Source: an uncultured Desulfobulbus sp. (GTDB lineage: Bacteria; Desulfobacterota; Desulfobulbia; Desulfobulbales; Desulfobulbaceae). Taken from it: a DNA stretch of 64,000 nt. The stretch spans positions 343,501 through 407,500 of the forward strand of contig NZ_OY762276.1 in NCBI RefSeq assembly GCF_963665445.1, in the 5' to 3' direction. Each line of letters begins with the position of its first letter. Position 1 is the stretch's first letter. Of this stretch, positions 50,264 through 59,561 are shown one piece after another. The notes under the pieces are model-generated. The model saw only the letters and a program-made list of their open reading frames with translations. It ran no database searches and had not been told where the DNA came from. The position numbers and the translations under genes are program-made.

Positions 50264-51142
50264 ATGATCCGGCAAACGCTGACCGTTCAGGCACCTGCCA
50301 AGGTCAACCTCTTTCTCAAAGTGCTGGGACGGCGTGATGATGGCTATCATCTGCTGGCAACGCACATGCAGAAAATCGGTCTGTACGACACCCTTGAGCT
50401 GAAGCGGGCGGCATCCGGTATACGGTTGCACTGCCCGGGCAGCGTCATCCCCGAAGATCGGGGAAATCTCGTGTTCCGAGCCGCAGAACTGTTTTTCGAC
50501 CGGGTCGCACACAACGGTTTCAGTCCAGCCCCTGGGGTGGAGATCACCCTGCACAAGAACATTCCGGTGGCAGCCGGACTCGGAGGCGGCAGCAGCGATG
50601 CCGCGGCGACCCTTGTGGGGCTTGATACCCTGTTTGCCACCGATTGTCCGCAAGAGACGATCGCGCACATGGGGCTGCAACTGGGAGCCGACGTCCCCTT
50701 TTTTACCAACGATTCCCCCTCGATGCTGGCCACGGGAATTGGTGAAATTCTTCAGCCAGTTGCTCCTCTGCAGGGCTATCGAGTGCTGCTGGTTAATCCC
50801 GGTTTTTCCGTCTCAACCCGTTGGGTGTATCAGAATTTTGCGTTGACAGAGAGTGGCGATTCGGTTACTTTGCAAAGTTCTCAGGATGCAGTAGCTGTTT
50901 TCTTGGGTGCCGGCTACCCCCAATCGCTCGCCAATGACCTGGAAAAGGTTACCGTGAAGAAATATCCTGAGCTGAGCCGAATAAAGAGGGCGATGCTGGA
51001 AAGGGGAGCGGACGGGGTGTTGATGTCCGGGTCCGGGCCGACTGTTTTTGGGATCTATCAGGATTGTGGCAAGGCCGAAGAGGCACTCGAAGCGTTTCGC
51101 CAGGAGTACCGGCAGGTATTCTTGCTCGATCCATTGCAATAA
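50264..51142 (+). CDS. ispE: 4-diphosphocytidyl-2-C-methyl-D-erythritol kinase
   Basis: GHMP kinase of the MEP isoprenoid pathway, 292 residues. ATG at 50264 (MIRQTLTVQAPAKVNLFL); a TTG eight codons upstream overlaps the previous stop. PAKVNLFLKV start, ATP loop PVAAGLGGGSSDAA, LGADVPFF and the C-terminal MSGSGPTVFG are all conserved. Second gene of the DUF1844 unit, followed by tRNA-Gln and prs, a common arrangement in this phylum. Confidence 0.96.
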   Translation: MIRQTLTVQAPAKVNLFLKVLGRRDDGYHLLATHMQKIGLYDTLELKRAASGIRLHCPGSVIPEDRGNLVFRAAELFFDRVAHNGFSPAPGVEITLHKNIPVAAGLGGGSSDAAATLVGLDTLFATDCPQETIAHMGLQLGADVPFFTNDSPSMLATGIGEILQPVAPLQGYRVLLVNPGFSVSTRWVYQNFALTESGDSVTLQSSQDAVAVFLGAGYPQSLANDLEKVTVKKYPELSRIKRAMLERGADGVLMSGSGPTVFGIYQDCGKAEEALEAFRQEYRQVFLLDPLQ

Positions 51143-51181
51143 ACGTAAAGGCACTGTTCGCGCAGTGTATCAGAAATGGGC

Positions 51182-51256
51182 TGGGGCGTCGTCAAGCGGT
51201 AAGACACAAGGTTTTGATCCTTGCATTCGGGGGTTCGAATCCTCCCGCCCCAGCCA
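51182..51256 (+). tRNA. tRNA-Gln (anticodon UUG) with encoded CCA
   Basis: Acceptor arms TGGGGCG / CGCCCCA, D-arm with GTCAAGCGGTAAGAC, anticodon stem CAAGG/CCTTG with loop TTTTGAT (anticodon TTG at 51214-51216), T-arm GGGGG-TTCGAAT-CCTCC, then discriminator G and CCA. The weak U-A first pair is typical of tRNA-Gln. Confidence 0.97.
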
Positions 51257-51277
51257 GTCGTTATGAAAAAATCTGCT

Positions 51278-52216
51278 ATGCCTAAAAAGTTGAAGATATT
51301 CACCGGTAATGCCAATCCAGCAATTGCGAGAGAAATTTGTGATTACCTGGAGGTTCCCCTTGGAGCTGCCGAGGTGAAACAATTTTCCGACGGTGAGGTC
51401 TCGGTCGAGATCGGTGAAAACGTGCGTGGGGCCGATGTTTTTGTTGTTCAACCCACCTGTTCGCCGGTGAACGATCATCTCATGGAACTGCTGATCATGG
51501 TGGACGCCCTCCGTCGTGCCTCGGCTCGCCGTATCACGGCAGTCATGCCCTATTACGGGTATGCCCGCCAGGATCGGAAGGTCCGGCCGCGTGTGCCCAT
51601 TACCGCCAAGGCGGTTGCGGAGATGCTCATGGTTGTCGGTACCCGCCGGGTGCTCTGCATGGACCTGCACGCCGGGCAGATTCAAGGTTTTTTCAACATT
51701 CCGGTTGATCATCTCTACGCTGCACCGATAATCCTGAAGCACATTCGGGATAAGTTTAAAGACGTGGTGATGGTCTCTCCCGATGCTGGCGGCGTCGAGC
51801 GCACCCGCGCCTTTGCCAAGCGGTTGAATGCCGGCCTGGCTATCATCGACAAGCGTCGGGAGAAGGCCAATGAATGCGAGGCAATGCATGTTATCGGCGA
51901 TGTGGCCGGGAAGACGGCAATTCTTCTGGATGACATCGTCGATACCGCCGGAACCTTGTGTGGCGGTGCTGAAATGCTGAAAAAGGTCGGCGCCAAGGAA
52001 GTGCATGCCTGTTGCTCCCACGGGGTCCTTTCCGGACCCGCCATTGAGCGGATTAATCAGTCTTGCTTGAAGTCGCTCGTGGTCACCAACTCCATTCCGT
52101 TAAAGACCGAAGCCTTGCAATGTGAAAAAATCACAGTGCTCTCGGTCGGGGCGTTGCTGGGAGAGGCAATCAATAGAATCCATAACGAGGATTCTGTGAG
52201 CTATTTGTTTGTTTGA
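51278..52216 (+). CDS. prs: Ribose-phosphate pyrophosphokinase (PRPP synthase)
   Basis: Makes PRPP from ribose 5-phosphate and ATP; 312 residues, the family norm. ATG at 51278 ([15 protein letters not shown]) chosen on family alignment; ATG at 51263 would put its ribosome site inside the tRNA. ATP/Mg signature [11 protein letters not shown], flexible loop RPRVPITAK, and the PRPP-binding loop [10 protein letters not shown] are present. It follows tRNA-Gln by about 20 bases and may be read from the ispE transcript. Confidence 0.96.
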   Translation: MPKKLKIFTGNANPAIAREICDYLEVPLGAAEVKQFSDGEVSVEIGENVRGADVFVVQPTCSPVNDHLMELLIMVDALRRASARRITAVMPYYGYARQDRKVRPRVPITAKAVAEMLMVVGTRRVLCMDLHAGQIQGFFNIPVDHLYAAPIILKHIRDKFKDVVMVSPDAGGVERTRAFAKRLNAGLAIIDKRREKANECEAMHVIGDVAGKTAILLDDIVDTAGTLCGGAEMLKKVGAKEVHACCSHGVLSGPAIERINQSCLKSLVVTNSIPLKTEALQCEKITVLSVGALLGEAINRIHNEDSVSYLFV

Positions 52217-52234
52217 TATTTTTAACTATATAAT
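52205..52234 (+). promoter_or_regulatory. Sigma-70 promoter of rplY
   Basis: TTGTTT, 18-base spacer, perfect TATAAT; overlaps the prs stop codon. Leader about 35 bases. Confidence 0.6.
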
Positions 52235-52274
52235 TTCGAATTGTTATAGGACCCGGGGATAGGGGAGGACAGGT

Positions 52275-52832
52275 ATGATTCAGGTAAATATAGACTCGGC
52301 CGTGCGCACGGTATTTGGAAAAGGACCGATGCGACAGTTGCGAATGCAGGAAATGACACCGGCAAATCTTTACAGTGGCGGTGCTGATCCTGTACCTCTC
52401 CAGTTTGAAGCGGCAAAACTGTACAAGAGTCTGTTGTTCATCCATGGTCGCAATGCTGTTATCACCTTGAAGGTCGCTGGCGACAGCAAGCCCGAACGTC
52501 ATGTGTTGGTGCAGGAGATTCAAAAAGATCCCATCACCGGAAGTCTGATCCATGTCGATTTCCTTGAGATCGCCCTCGACAAACCGCTCAAGTTCACTGT
52601 GCCGGTAAAATACACCGGAACCGCCAAGGGTGTGGATCTTGGTGGTGATCTGCAGATCTTTAAGGACAGCGTCGCGCTGCGTGGATGCCCCCTGGATATT
52701 CCGGACACCATTGAGGCCGACATCACTCCGCTTGAGCAGGGGGGCGCCGGTCTGACCTACGGTGATCTGCCCATGCCCGAAAAGGTTGAGATGCTGGAAA
52801 AGGCTGCAACTGTCTGCGTGGCGGTTCACTGA
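52275..52832 (+). CDS. rplY: 50S ribosomal protein L25/general stress protein Ctc
   Basis: 5S-rRNA-binding protein of 185 residues, the long (Ctc) form with the L25 domain then the beta-rich TL5 C-terminal domain (VPVKYTGTAKGVDLGGDL). ATG with GGAGGACAGG upstream. It has its own promoter at the prs end and a strong terminator after it, so it can be expressed alone. Confidence 0.95.
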   Translation: MIQVNIDSAVRTVFGKGPMRQLRMQEMTPANLYSGGADPVPLQFEAAKLYKSLLFIHGRNAVITLKVAGDSKPERHVLVQEIQKDPITGSLIHVDFLEIALDKPLKFTVPVKYTGTAKGVDLGGDLQIFKDSVALRGCPLDIPDTIEADITPLEQGGAGLTYGDLPMPEKVEMLEKAATVCVAVH

Positions 52833-52866
52833 TTGCAACGCCGGTATCGGCGGATTGAGATTTTTT

Positions 52867-52900
52867 AAGAGCCGGAATTCTCTCTTTCCGGCTCTTTTTT
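52867..52900 (+). terminator. Rho-independent terminator of rplY
   Basis: AAGAGCCGG / CCGGCTCTT perfect 9-bp stem followed by TTTTTT. It ends only 15 bases before the pth start. Confidence 0.9.
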
Positions 52901-52914
52901 CTTTTTATCTCCCC

Positions 52915-53508
52915 ATGGCAGATACCCGATTCCTTCTTGTCGGCTTAGGTAATCCCGGTCGGGAATACGATCTGACCCGTCACAACATTGGTTTCATCTT
53001 TCTCGACTCTCTCGCCCAGAGATCAGGCTGCAGCGTGGATTCACGCAAATTGGATGGCCTGTATGGCCAGGCCAGGGCCTTTGGTGGTCAAATAGTCTTT
53101 CTTAAGCCTCAGACCTATATGAACCGGTCAGGGCAAAGCGTTCGTGCATTTGTCGACTACTTCAAGATTTCCAAGGAGCGGATTTTGGTCCTGCACGATG
53201 ATCTGGATCTCGCACCGGGTCGAATCAAGGTCGTGAGCAAGGGGGGGGCTGGAGGGCATAACGGTATTCGCTCCATTGCCCAGCACCTTGGGTCCTCGGA
53301 TTTTGCACGGATAAAGATCGGGATCGGGAGGCCAGCTCGCAATGAGCAGGGCCAGGGGCAGCCCGTTGACCAGTTTGTCCTGTCAAAAATGACACCGGAT
53401 GAACTGGTGCTCGTTGAACAACGCTCCGATGCCGTTGCAGAGGCTGTTGCGTTGTTCGTGGGGGACGGAATTGCTCGCTGCATGAATCTGATCAACGGCC
53501 GGTTCTAG
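52915..53508 (+). CDS. pth: Peptidyl-tRNA hydrolase
   Basis: Recycles peptidyl-tRNA; 197 residues. ATG at 52915 (MADTRFLLVGLGNPG). Catalytic His23 (TRHNIGF), Asn in LGNPG, Asp in HDDLDL and Asn in GGHNGIRS are all present. No ribosome site: the 14 bases before the ATG are pyrimidine-rich, and a terminator sits just upstream, so expression depends on readthrough. This is the usual gene after rplY. Confidence 0.95.
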   Translation: MADTRFLLVGLGNPGREYDLTRHNIGFIFLDSLAQRSGCSVDSRKLDGLYGQARAFGGQIVFLKPQTYMNRSGQSVRAFVDYFKISKERILVLHDDLDLAPGRIKVVSKGGAGGHNGIRSIAQHLGSSDFARIKIGIGRPARNEQGQGQPVDQFVLSKMTPDELVLVEQRSDAVAEAVALFVGDGIARCMNLINGRF

Positions 53509-53619
53509 ACCACAAGACCTTTGATCTAGTGCGATTGCCATCGGATCTGATTCGTCTCAGATGCGAGTCCCCAAGAGGCGGTTTTTCTTCTGTTCGGCAG
53601 GTGGAAAAGTAAGCAGCCT

Positions 53620-53648
53620 TTGCCAATGCTGAAAAAATATGTTAACAT
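53620..53648 (+). promoter_or_regulatory. Sigma-70 promoter of carD with a palindromic -10
   Basis: TTGCCA, 17-base spacer, TAACAT. A perfect 12-bp palindrome TATGTTAACATA (53638-53649) covers the -10, a repressor-like position. Confidence 0.6.
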
Positions 53649-53723
53649 AACACGTTAGATATTTGCAGTTTGGTCAGGGGGCAAAATCCGGACTGCTCTT
53701 CCTTTTTCGTTTTGGAGGGATAT

Positions 53724-54203
53724 GTGTTTTCAGAAGGTGATATGGCTGTGTATCCAGCTCATGGCGTTGGGTTGATCGAAGCCATTGAAACGCAAACTAT
53801 CGGTGGTATTGATCAGAGTTTCTACGTCATGCGCATTCTTGATAATGACATGACGATCATGATTCCGACCGCCAACAGCGCCAATGTCGGCTTGCGAGCG
53901 ATCATTTCAGGCGATGAAGTCACGAAGGTTATCGAGATTCTCAAGGAACGTGACATCAAAATTACCTCTCAGACCTGGAACCGGCGTTATCGCGAGTATA
54001 TGGAAAAAATCAAAACCGGCTCCGTTTTTGAGGTTGCCGTTGTTCTTCGCGATCTCTTCCTGCTCAGGGAAGATAAAGACCTTTCCTACGGCGAGCGAAA
54101 AATGCTCGATACTGCCAAGAGCCTGTTGGTCAAGGAACTTTCGCTGGCAAAACAGACGGACGAAGAGCACATAGAACAACAGATCGAAAAATTATTTTGC
54201 TGA
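53724..54203 (+). CDS. CarD-family transcription regulator
   Basis: 159 residues. GTG at 53724 chosen because GGAGG lies five bases upstream; the longer open frame begins with TTG far upstream. N-terminal RNA-polymerase-interacting Tudor-like domain (MAVYPAHGVGLIEAI) and a helical C-terminal DNA-binding half (RRYREYMEKIKTG). Known relatives contact RNA polymerase beta and stabilise open complexes, often at rRNA and stress promoters. It is followed ten or so bases later by the pseudouridine synthase gene. Confidence 0.92.
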   Translation: MFSEGDMAVYPAHGVGLIEAIETQTIGGIDQSFYVMRILDNDMTIMIPTANSANVGLRAIISGDEVTKVIEILKERDIKITSQTWNRRYREYMEKIKTGSVFEVAVVLRDLFLLREDKDLSYGERKMLDTAKSLLVKELSLAKQTDEEHIEQQIEKLFC

Positions 54204-54219
54204 GAAACGGTTTGTGCCT

Positions 54220-55206
54220 ATGACCGCATTGCCGGCATCGCCTTGCACATTCAATGGGCCGCAATCGGAAGAAGAGCAGGTCATATCGCATTTGGTTCCA
54301 GCCGAAACGGCCGGGCTCAGGCTTGATCATTTTCTGACCCGGCACTTTCCTGAGCATTCCCGCTCATCACTGAACAAACTCATCGTGGCCGGCGACGTGC
54401 TGGTGAATGAACAGGCCATGAAGGCCGGATATCGTCTCCGCGAAGGTGATACGGTGTACGTTCGGATTCCGGAGCTCAAAGAAGATCCCCTTGTTCCGGA
54501 AAAAATTGAATTTCCTGTGTTGTTTGAAGACGAGTCTCTCCTTGTCCTCAGCAAGCCTCCGGGATTGGTTGTGCATCCGGCCTGTGGTCACTCGGCGGGT
54601 ACGTTGGTACACGGGCTTTTGCACCACTGCAGCGATCTCCCCGCTGTGGATGGTGGGCGGCCGGGGATCGTGCACCGACTGGACAAAGACACCTCCGGGG
54701 TCATGCTGGTTGCCAAGAGCGAAAGTGCCCTGCGGACCCTGATGGCCGATTTCAAGGATCGCCGTATTCGCAAGACGTACCACGCCCTTTTGTTGCGGAC
54801 GCCCCGAGAGGATCAGGGGCGGATTGTGCAACCCCTCGGCCGTCACCCGGTGGATCGCAAAAAGATGGCTGTACGGCCCGCTGACGGCAAATATGCCGCA
54901 ACCAACTGGAAGATTGTCGACCATTTTGCCAATGGCTGGTGCCTGGCGGAGATCGGGATCGAAACCGGACGAACCCACCAGATTCGGGTGCATATGGCCT
55001 CGATAATGGCGCCGGTGTTGGGAGATGTCCTTTACGGTGGTGCTGTCAGGGGAGACGGTCCGCATCTACCAGAGCGGCAGATGCTGCATGCCAGCACCCT
55101 GCGTTTTACCCACCCCCTCAAAGGGGATGAGATGTGCATCACCGCTCCGTTGTGGCCGGACATGGGCCAGTTGATCGATAGTCTGCGCGAACCTTGTCAT
55201 GGCTAA
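54220..55206 (+). CDS. RluD-family 23S rRNA pseudouridine synthase
   Basis: 328 residues. ATG at 54220; GTG at 54214 is equally possible. N-terminal S4 RNA-binding domain (about 30-85), then the RluA/RluD catalytic domain with Asp155 in HRLDKDTSG, and ETGRTHQIRVHM plus the LLHASTLRF-type end. Uridine targets cannot be told; RluD (1911/1915/1917) is the closest in length and S4 domain. Probably co-transcribed with carD. Confidence 0.92.
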   Translation: MTALPASPCTFNGPQSEEEQVISHLVPAETAGLRLDHFLTRHFPEHSRSSLNKLIVAGDVLVNEQAMKAGYRLREGDTVYVRIPELKEDPLVPEKIEFPVLFEDESLLVLSKPPGLVVHPACGHSAGTLVHGLLHHCSDLPAVDGGRPGIVHRLDKDTSGVMLVAKSESALRTLMADFKDRRIRKTYHALLLRTPREDQGRIVQPLGRHPVDRKKMAVRPADGKYAATNWKIVDHFANGWCLAEIGIETGRTHQIRVHMASIMAPVLGDVLYGGAVRGDGPHLPERQMLHASTLRFTHPLKGDEMCITAPLWPDMGQLIDSLREPCHG

Positions 55207-55299
55207 ATCGACGAGAGGTGGATCGTTTGCGCACCACGCCATGAGAGGGAGGCGCCTGGGTTTCTTGGCTCTTGAATCTTTGCGAGGTGCTCAACTGTA

Positions 55300-55911
55300 A
55301 TGCCCCCCTTTGTGTTAGGCATCACCGGCGGAATCGGCTCGGGCAAGAGTTGCGTGAGTCGGCTTTTGGCAAGCTATTGTCTGGTGCCGTTGATAGATGT
55401 CGACCGGTGTTGCCGAAACTTGCTCGATCAAGGGCAACCCGGGTGGGTCGCGCTTACCGAACACTTCGGAGACACCTACCTGCTGCCGGACCAGGGTATT
55501 GATCGGGTGAAACTGCGCAACCGCCTGTTTGCCGATGCATCCTTTCGCGGCAGAATCGACGGTCTGCTCCATCCGCTCGCGCAGACGGCCATGGAACGGG
55601 AGGTCGCCCGGCTGGTGACGCCGCTTGTCTTTGTTGAGATCCCCCTCCTGTTCGAGGCCGGATGGCAGGATGACGTCGATGCGGTCCTGGTGGTCTTTGC
55701 CAGGCGTGGCCGGCAATGTTGCCGCATAATGCAACGTGACGGCGTCTCCCGAAAACAGGCCTCCCAGGCCATAGCCTCGCAAATGGATTTGGGGGAAAAG
55801 GCGCGGCGTGCTGATTACTGTATCGACAACAGCGGGAACTGGAGCAAAACCCGGGTAGAGGTTATTGGCCTTGGAGACGCGCTCTGCGAACGGTTTCCCG
55901 GGATTTTTTAA
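55300..55911 (+). CDS. coaE: Dephospho-CoA kinase
   Basis: Last step of coenzyme A synthesis; 203 residues. ATG at 55300; GAGG lies farther upstream than usual. P-loop GGIGSGKS, VFVEIPLLFEAG and the RADYCIDNSG end are typical. The usual ADxxxR pocket reads VDRCCRNLL. It precedes rho, as in several deltaproteobacteria, but rho has its own promoter. Confidence 0.95.
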   Translation: MPPFVLGITGGIGSGKSCVSRLLASYCLVPLIDVDRCCRNLLDQGQPGWVALTEHFGDTYLLPDQGIDRVKLRNRLFADASFRGRIDGLLHPLAQTAMEREVARLVTPLVFVEIPLLFEAGWQDDVDAVLVVFARRGRQCCRIMQRDGVSRKQASQAIASQMDLGEKARRADYCIDNSGNWSKTRVEVIGLGDALCERFPGIF

Positions 55912-55922
55912 CGAGAAAGTGC

Positions 55923-55951
55923 TTGACAGGCTTTGGTTAAACCAATATTTA
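55923..55951 (+). promoter_or_regulatory. Sigma-70 promoter of rho with palindromic spacer
   Basis: Perfect TTGACA, 17-base spacer, TATTTA. The spacer ends in the palindrome TTGGTTAAACCAA (55933-55945), possibly an operator. Confidence 0.7.
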
Positions 55952-56061
55952 GCACAGTAACATCTCAACAGATCGATTTCTATCCATCGGTTTCTTGTTC
56001 TGATATTTCACGCGAAAGATATATACATTTAACCCTTCGTTTTTCCCCATCCGGGTGAAGA

Positions 56062-56094
56062 AAGGGCGTTAAATCGACTGGAATCTGCACGCCC
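56062..56094 (+). promoter_or_regulatory. Hairpin in the rho leader
   Basis: AGGGCGT / ACGCCCT arms; flanking GAAGAAAG and CTTCTTTC could extend it with a bulge. No T-run, so an attenuation or leader structure is more likely than an intrinsic terminator. Confidence 0.45.
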
Positions 56095-56308
56095 TAGGGA
56101 TGCTTCTTTCCCCTATTCCAGTTCAGGGATCGGCAAGAACACAAGTAGTTTCCAATTTGTTTCACTGATTAATCCCGACGCAGCCATATTGATTCTGGCG
56201 TTGGTTGATGTCTCGCCGTTAATTCCATTATTAAAAAACATATTCGTTATTAGCTGAGAGCTGATAAGCAGTATTTGTGTACTGACCTCATGGAGGAATG
56301 ATCGGTCA

Positions 56309-57556
56309 ATGAATCCAACTGAGTTAAAAAACAAGAAAATTAAAGAACTCGTTAGCCTTGCTGCCTCCCTCAATATTGAAGGGTACAGCAACATGACCAA
56401 GCAGGAACTGATTTTTGCCATACTCAAAGAGCAGGCTGACGAGGACGGCAAGCTGCGTGGCAGCGGCGTGCTTGAGATACTCCAGGATGGATTCGGTTTT
56501 CTCCGTGCCCCGGATTACAACTACCTTCCCGGCCCGGATGACATCTATGTCTCTCCCTCGCAGATTCGTCGGCTGAATTTGCGCACCGGCGACAGCATCG
56601 AGGGGGAGGTGCGGGCACCCAAGGACAACGAGCGCTATTTTGCCCTGCTCAAGGTTGATACCATCAACTACGAGCCGCCCGAAGCCGCCAAAAACAAGAC
56701 CGCGTTCATTAACCTGACTCCGCTCCATCCCGATGAGTTGATCAATCTGGAGACGACTCCGGACAACCTGTCGATGCGGGTGCTCAACATTACCGCTCCC
56801 TTGGGCAAGGGGCAGCGCGGCCTGATCGTTGCACCGCCCCGAACCGGTAAAACGGTGTTGATGCAAAAGATCGCCAACTCGATCGTTGCCAATCATAAAG
56901 AGGTGATCCTCATCGTGCTGCTCATCGACGAGCGTCCTGAAGAGGTTACGGATATGAAGCGCAGCGTCAACGCCGAGGTGGTCAGCTCCACCTTCGACGA
57001 GCCGCCCCAGCGTCATATTCAGGTGGCGGAGATGGTTATCCAAAAGGCCCAGCGTCTGGTCGAGCATAAAAAGGATGTGGTCATTCTCCTTGACTCCATC
57101 ACCCGTCTTGCCCGTGCCTACAACACCGTGACCCCGGCATCGGGCAAAATCCTCTCCGGTGGTGTGGAGGCAAACGCCCTCCATCGTCCCAAACGATTCT
57201 TCGGCGCTGCACGTAACGTGGAAGAGGGGGGAAGTCTCACCATCCTCGCCACCGCCCTGATTGACACCGGCAGTCGCATGGATGAGGTTATCTTTGAAGA
57301 GTTCAAGGGAACCGGTAATATGGAAATCGTCCTTGATCGCAAGATGGCCAACCGTCGTATCTACCCTGCCATTGATATTCAAAAGTCCGGAACTCGGAAG
57401 GAGGACCTGCTGCTTCCTCCCGACGATCTCAACCGTATCTGGATTCTGCGTAAGTTGCTCTCCTCGATGAACCCTGCCGATGCCATGGAATTCCTGTTGG
57501 ACAAAATGGGCCAAACCAAGAACAATCAGGAATTTTTTGCGTCCATGAATCGCTGA
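56309..57556 (+). CDS. rho: Transcription termination factor Rho
   Basis: Hexameric RNA-dependent ATPase/helicase, 415 residues, standard length. ATG at 56309 with GGAGGAA about 11 bases upstream. N-terminal helical domain (about 1-45), cold-shock-like RNA-binding domain with RNP1 GFGFLR, Walker [20 protein letters not shown], Walker [17 protein letters not shown] (Q- and R-loop regions follow). No insertions of the kind seen in some actinobacterial or Bacteroides Rho. Confidence 0.97.
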   Translation: MNPTELKNKKIKELVSLAASLNIEGYSNMTKQELIFAILKEQADEDGKLRGSGVLEILQDGFGFLRAPDYNYLPGPDDIYVSPSQIRRLNLRTGDSIEGEVRAPKDNERYFALLKVDTINYEPPEAAKNKTAFINLTPLHPDELINLETTPDNLSMRVLNITAPLGKGQRGLIVAPPRTGKTVLMQKIANSIVANHKEVILIVLLIDERPEEVTDMKRSVNAEVVSSTFDEPPQRHIQVAEMVIQKAQRLVEHKKDVVILLDSITRLARAYNTVTPASGKILSGGVEANALHRPKRFFGAARNVEEGGSLTILATALIDTGSRMDEVIFEEFKGTGNMEIVLDRKMANRRIYPAIDIQKSGTRKEDLLLPPDDLNRIWILRKLLSSMNPADAMEFLLDKMGQTKNNQEFFASMNR

Positions 57557-57957
57557 GTATTCACGAAAATCTGCTTTTATCTCTGAAGAATACAGCCTGT
57601 TGTGGTGAGAAGCGTGTGGCGTGGCCCGCTTTTTTTACGGAACCGCAATTGATGAGCATTGTTTTTTCTTTCAAGATTCGGGGAAAAAAGTTATATAGGC
57701 ACTTTTTGGTTGAAAAAATGCTGCAGGGATCGATATCATAACCTCTCCATGCCTATTGCGGAGACGATATTTGCTGCCTCTGACAGATTTCTGTCGGGGC
57801 ACCCCCCCTGGAGATTGAACTCGTCTACTCTTTGTCATTCTCGTGAAAAGTCCCGAGAATGACATTTTTAGCTTTATAACGTACTGATTTCACAACAGGT
57901 GATTTTCAGCTTTTTGGCTTTTTTACGAGGCCATCATATTTCATCAGGAGTGTTTAT
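57557..57957. other. Intergenic stretch between rho and rpmE
   Basis: About 400 bases: an imperfect GC hairpin with a T-run near 57610-57640 that may end rho, AT-rich sequence, and the best-preserved dispersed repeat copy just before rpmE. No gene seen. Confidence 0.6.
57834..57935 (+). repeat. Dispersed hairpin-tail repeat, copy 7 (best preserved)
   Basis: Perfect 10-bp arms GTCATTCTCG / CGAGAATGAC (57834-57843, 57854-57863), then ATTTTTAGCTTTATAAC, GTACTGATTTCAC, and a T-rich end with TTTACGAGGCCATC. It ends about 22 bases before the rpmE start. Confidence 0.8.
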
Positions 57958-58176
57958 ATGAAAGCCAATACCCATCCAGAATACCATAAAATCAAAGCTG
58001 TCTGCGCTTGCGGCAACGAAATCGAGCTGGGGTCAGTGAACAGCGAGATGCATGTGGAGATTTGCTCCGCCTGTCATCCTTTTTTCACCGGTAAGCAGAA
58101 GCTGATTGATACCGCAGGTCGTATCGAGAAGTTCAAAAAGAAATATGCCGGCTATCAGGCCAACAAGAAAAAATAA
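57958..58176 (+). CDS. rpmE: 50S ribosomal protein L31
   Basis: 72 residues. ATG with AGGAG seven to eight bases upstream. CACG and CSACHPF give the four-cysteine-type (zinc-binding, C+) form, with [20 protein letters not shown] typical of L31. A dispersed repeat copy ends just upstream of its ribosome site. Confidence 0.97.
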   Translation: MKANTHPEYHKIKAVCACGNEIELGSVNSEMHVEICSACHPFFTGKQKLIDTAGRIEKFKKKYAGYQANKKK

Positions 58177-58492
58177 TTCTTTGCCGCATTTTCTTTTCCC
58201 TCCCTCCTGACTTCATCCTGACCTTTCTCCTCTTCTCTGCGATTGCAGAGGACCGAGAAAGGGGACTTGGATCGTTGTCATGGGGGATTTTCTTTTTCTG
58301 GAACTCGTCGGTCTTGATAGACGGGGCTCTGTGTCCTCGGAAAATGGAGGACTGATCTCCGATTTTCGGCTGTTGGTTACAAACAATTATTGGTGTCGTC
58401 TTTGCATCGAGCCAGATCTGCGAATTTTACGCTTTTTTGCCACTGTGTGTTCGTGACGACATTTTGCGCCTTGGACCTCTTGCGAATCTGCC
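58177..58492. other. Intergenic stretch between rpmE and prfA
   Basis: About 315 bases. A stem with internal loop (CTCTGC/GCAGAG inside TTTCTC/GAGAAA, 58224-58260) may end rpmE but is not followed by Ts. No clear prfA promoter. Confidence 0.55.
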
Positions 58493-59560
58493 ATGTTTGA
58501 AAATCTTCGTGACATTGATGAGAAGCTGAGTGCACTTGAGCGGCAACTCTCCGATCCCCAGCTTGTTGGCAATCAGGAGAAATATCGTCAGGTCGTGCGC
58601 GAGCATGCCAATGTAGCCAAAATCGCCGAGCTCTACAGCGCCTACCGCGACGTTCAGCAGCAAATGCTCGACAATCAGGAACTCATCCGCAGCGAAGAGG
58701 AGGATGAATTGATCGAGCTGGCAAAGGCGGACCTTGAGGAGCTCGCCGACAAGGAAGGAGAACTGGAAAAAGAGATTCGGGTGCGGCTGCTGCCCAAGGA
58801 TCCCAACGACGAAAAAAACATCTTTCTTGAGATCAGGGCCGGCACCGGCGGTGACGAGGCGGCGCTGTTCGTCGCCGACCTGTTTCGCATGTACAGCCGA
58901 TATGCCGAGACCCAAGGATGGAAAGTTGAGGTTATGAGTTCCAATCCCATTGGTATCGGCGGCTTCAAGGAGATCATCGCCCTCATCAGCGGTCACCAGG
59001 TCTACTCGCGCTTGAAGTTTGAATCAGGGGTTCACCGGGTGCAGCGGGTGCCCGATACGGAAACCCAGGGCCGCATTCACACCTCGGCCGTTACCGTTGC
59101 CATCATTCCGGAAGCGGAAGAGGTGGACCTGCACATCGAGCCCAACGAGCTGAAGTTCGATGTATACCGTTCCTCCGGCCCCGGTGGTCAATCGGTCAAC
59201 ACGACGGACTCGGCCGTACGGGTAACCCACCTGCCCACCGGCCTGGTGGTGACCTGTCAGGACGAAAAATCCCAGCACAAGAACAAGGCCAAAGCCCTGC
59301 AGGTGCTGCGTGCGCGACTGCTTGATCAGATGGAGCAGGAGCGGCACGATCGCATCTCCGAGGACCGGAAGAGTCAGGTCGGCTCCGGTGATCGGAGCGA
59401 GAGGATTCGCACCTACAATTTTCCCCAGGGGCGGGTGACCGACCATCGGATCAATCTGACCATCTACCGCCTCGACAATGTGATAGCGGGCATGCTCGAT
59501 GAGGTCATTGAGCCTCTCATCAATCATTTCCAGACAGAAGCGTTAAAAGCAGGCAACTGA
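58493..59560 (+). CDS. prfA: Peptide chain release factor 1
   Basis: Recognises UAA and UAG; 355 residues, full length. ATG at 58493 without a strong ribosome site. The [16 protein letters not shown] loop carries the GGQ motif methylated by PrmC; the domain order (helical N-terminus, codon-recognition domain, GGQ domain) is complete with no frameshift site. prmC follows one base after the stop, so the enzyme and its methylase are coupled. Confidence 0.97.
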   Translation: MFENLRDIDEKLSALERQLSDPQLVGNQEKYRQVVREHANVAKIAELYSAYRDVQQQMLDNQELIRSEEEDELIELAKADLEELADKEGELEKEIRVRLLPKDPNDEKNIFLEIRAGTGGDEAALFVADLFRMYSRYAETQGWKVEVMSSNPIGIGGFKEIIALISGHQVYSRLKFESGVHRVQRVPDTETQGRIHTSAVTVAIIPEAEEVDLHIEPNELKFDVYRSSGPGGQSVNTTDSAVRVTHLPTGLVVTCQDEKSQHKNKAKALQVLRARLLDQMEQERHDRISEDRKSQVGSGDRSERIRTYNFPQGRVTDHRINLTIYRLDNVIAGMLDEVIEPLINHFQTEALKAGN

Positions 59561-59561
59561 A

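Larger units (their letters stand above)
55912..56308. other. Long AT-rich leader of rho
   Basis: About 400 bases with no gene. A strong sigma-70 promoter (55923-55951) near the start implies a leader of about 350 bases with a hairpin at 56062-56094. The length fits autoregulated rho leaders known from other bacteria. Confidence 0.6.

Noticed and set aside
58224..58260. Hairpin after rpmE as an intrinsic terminator
   Set aside because: Internal mismatches and no T-run on either strand.
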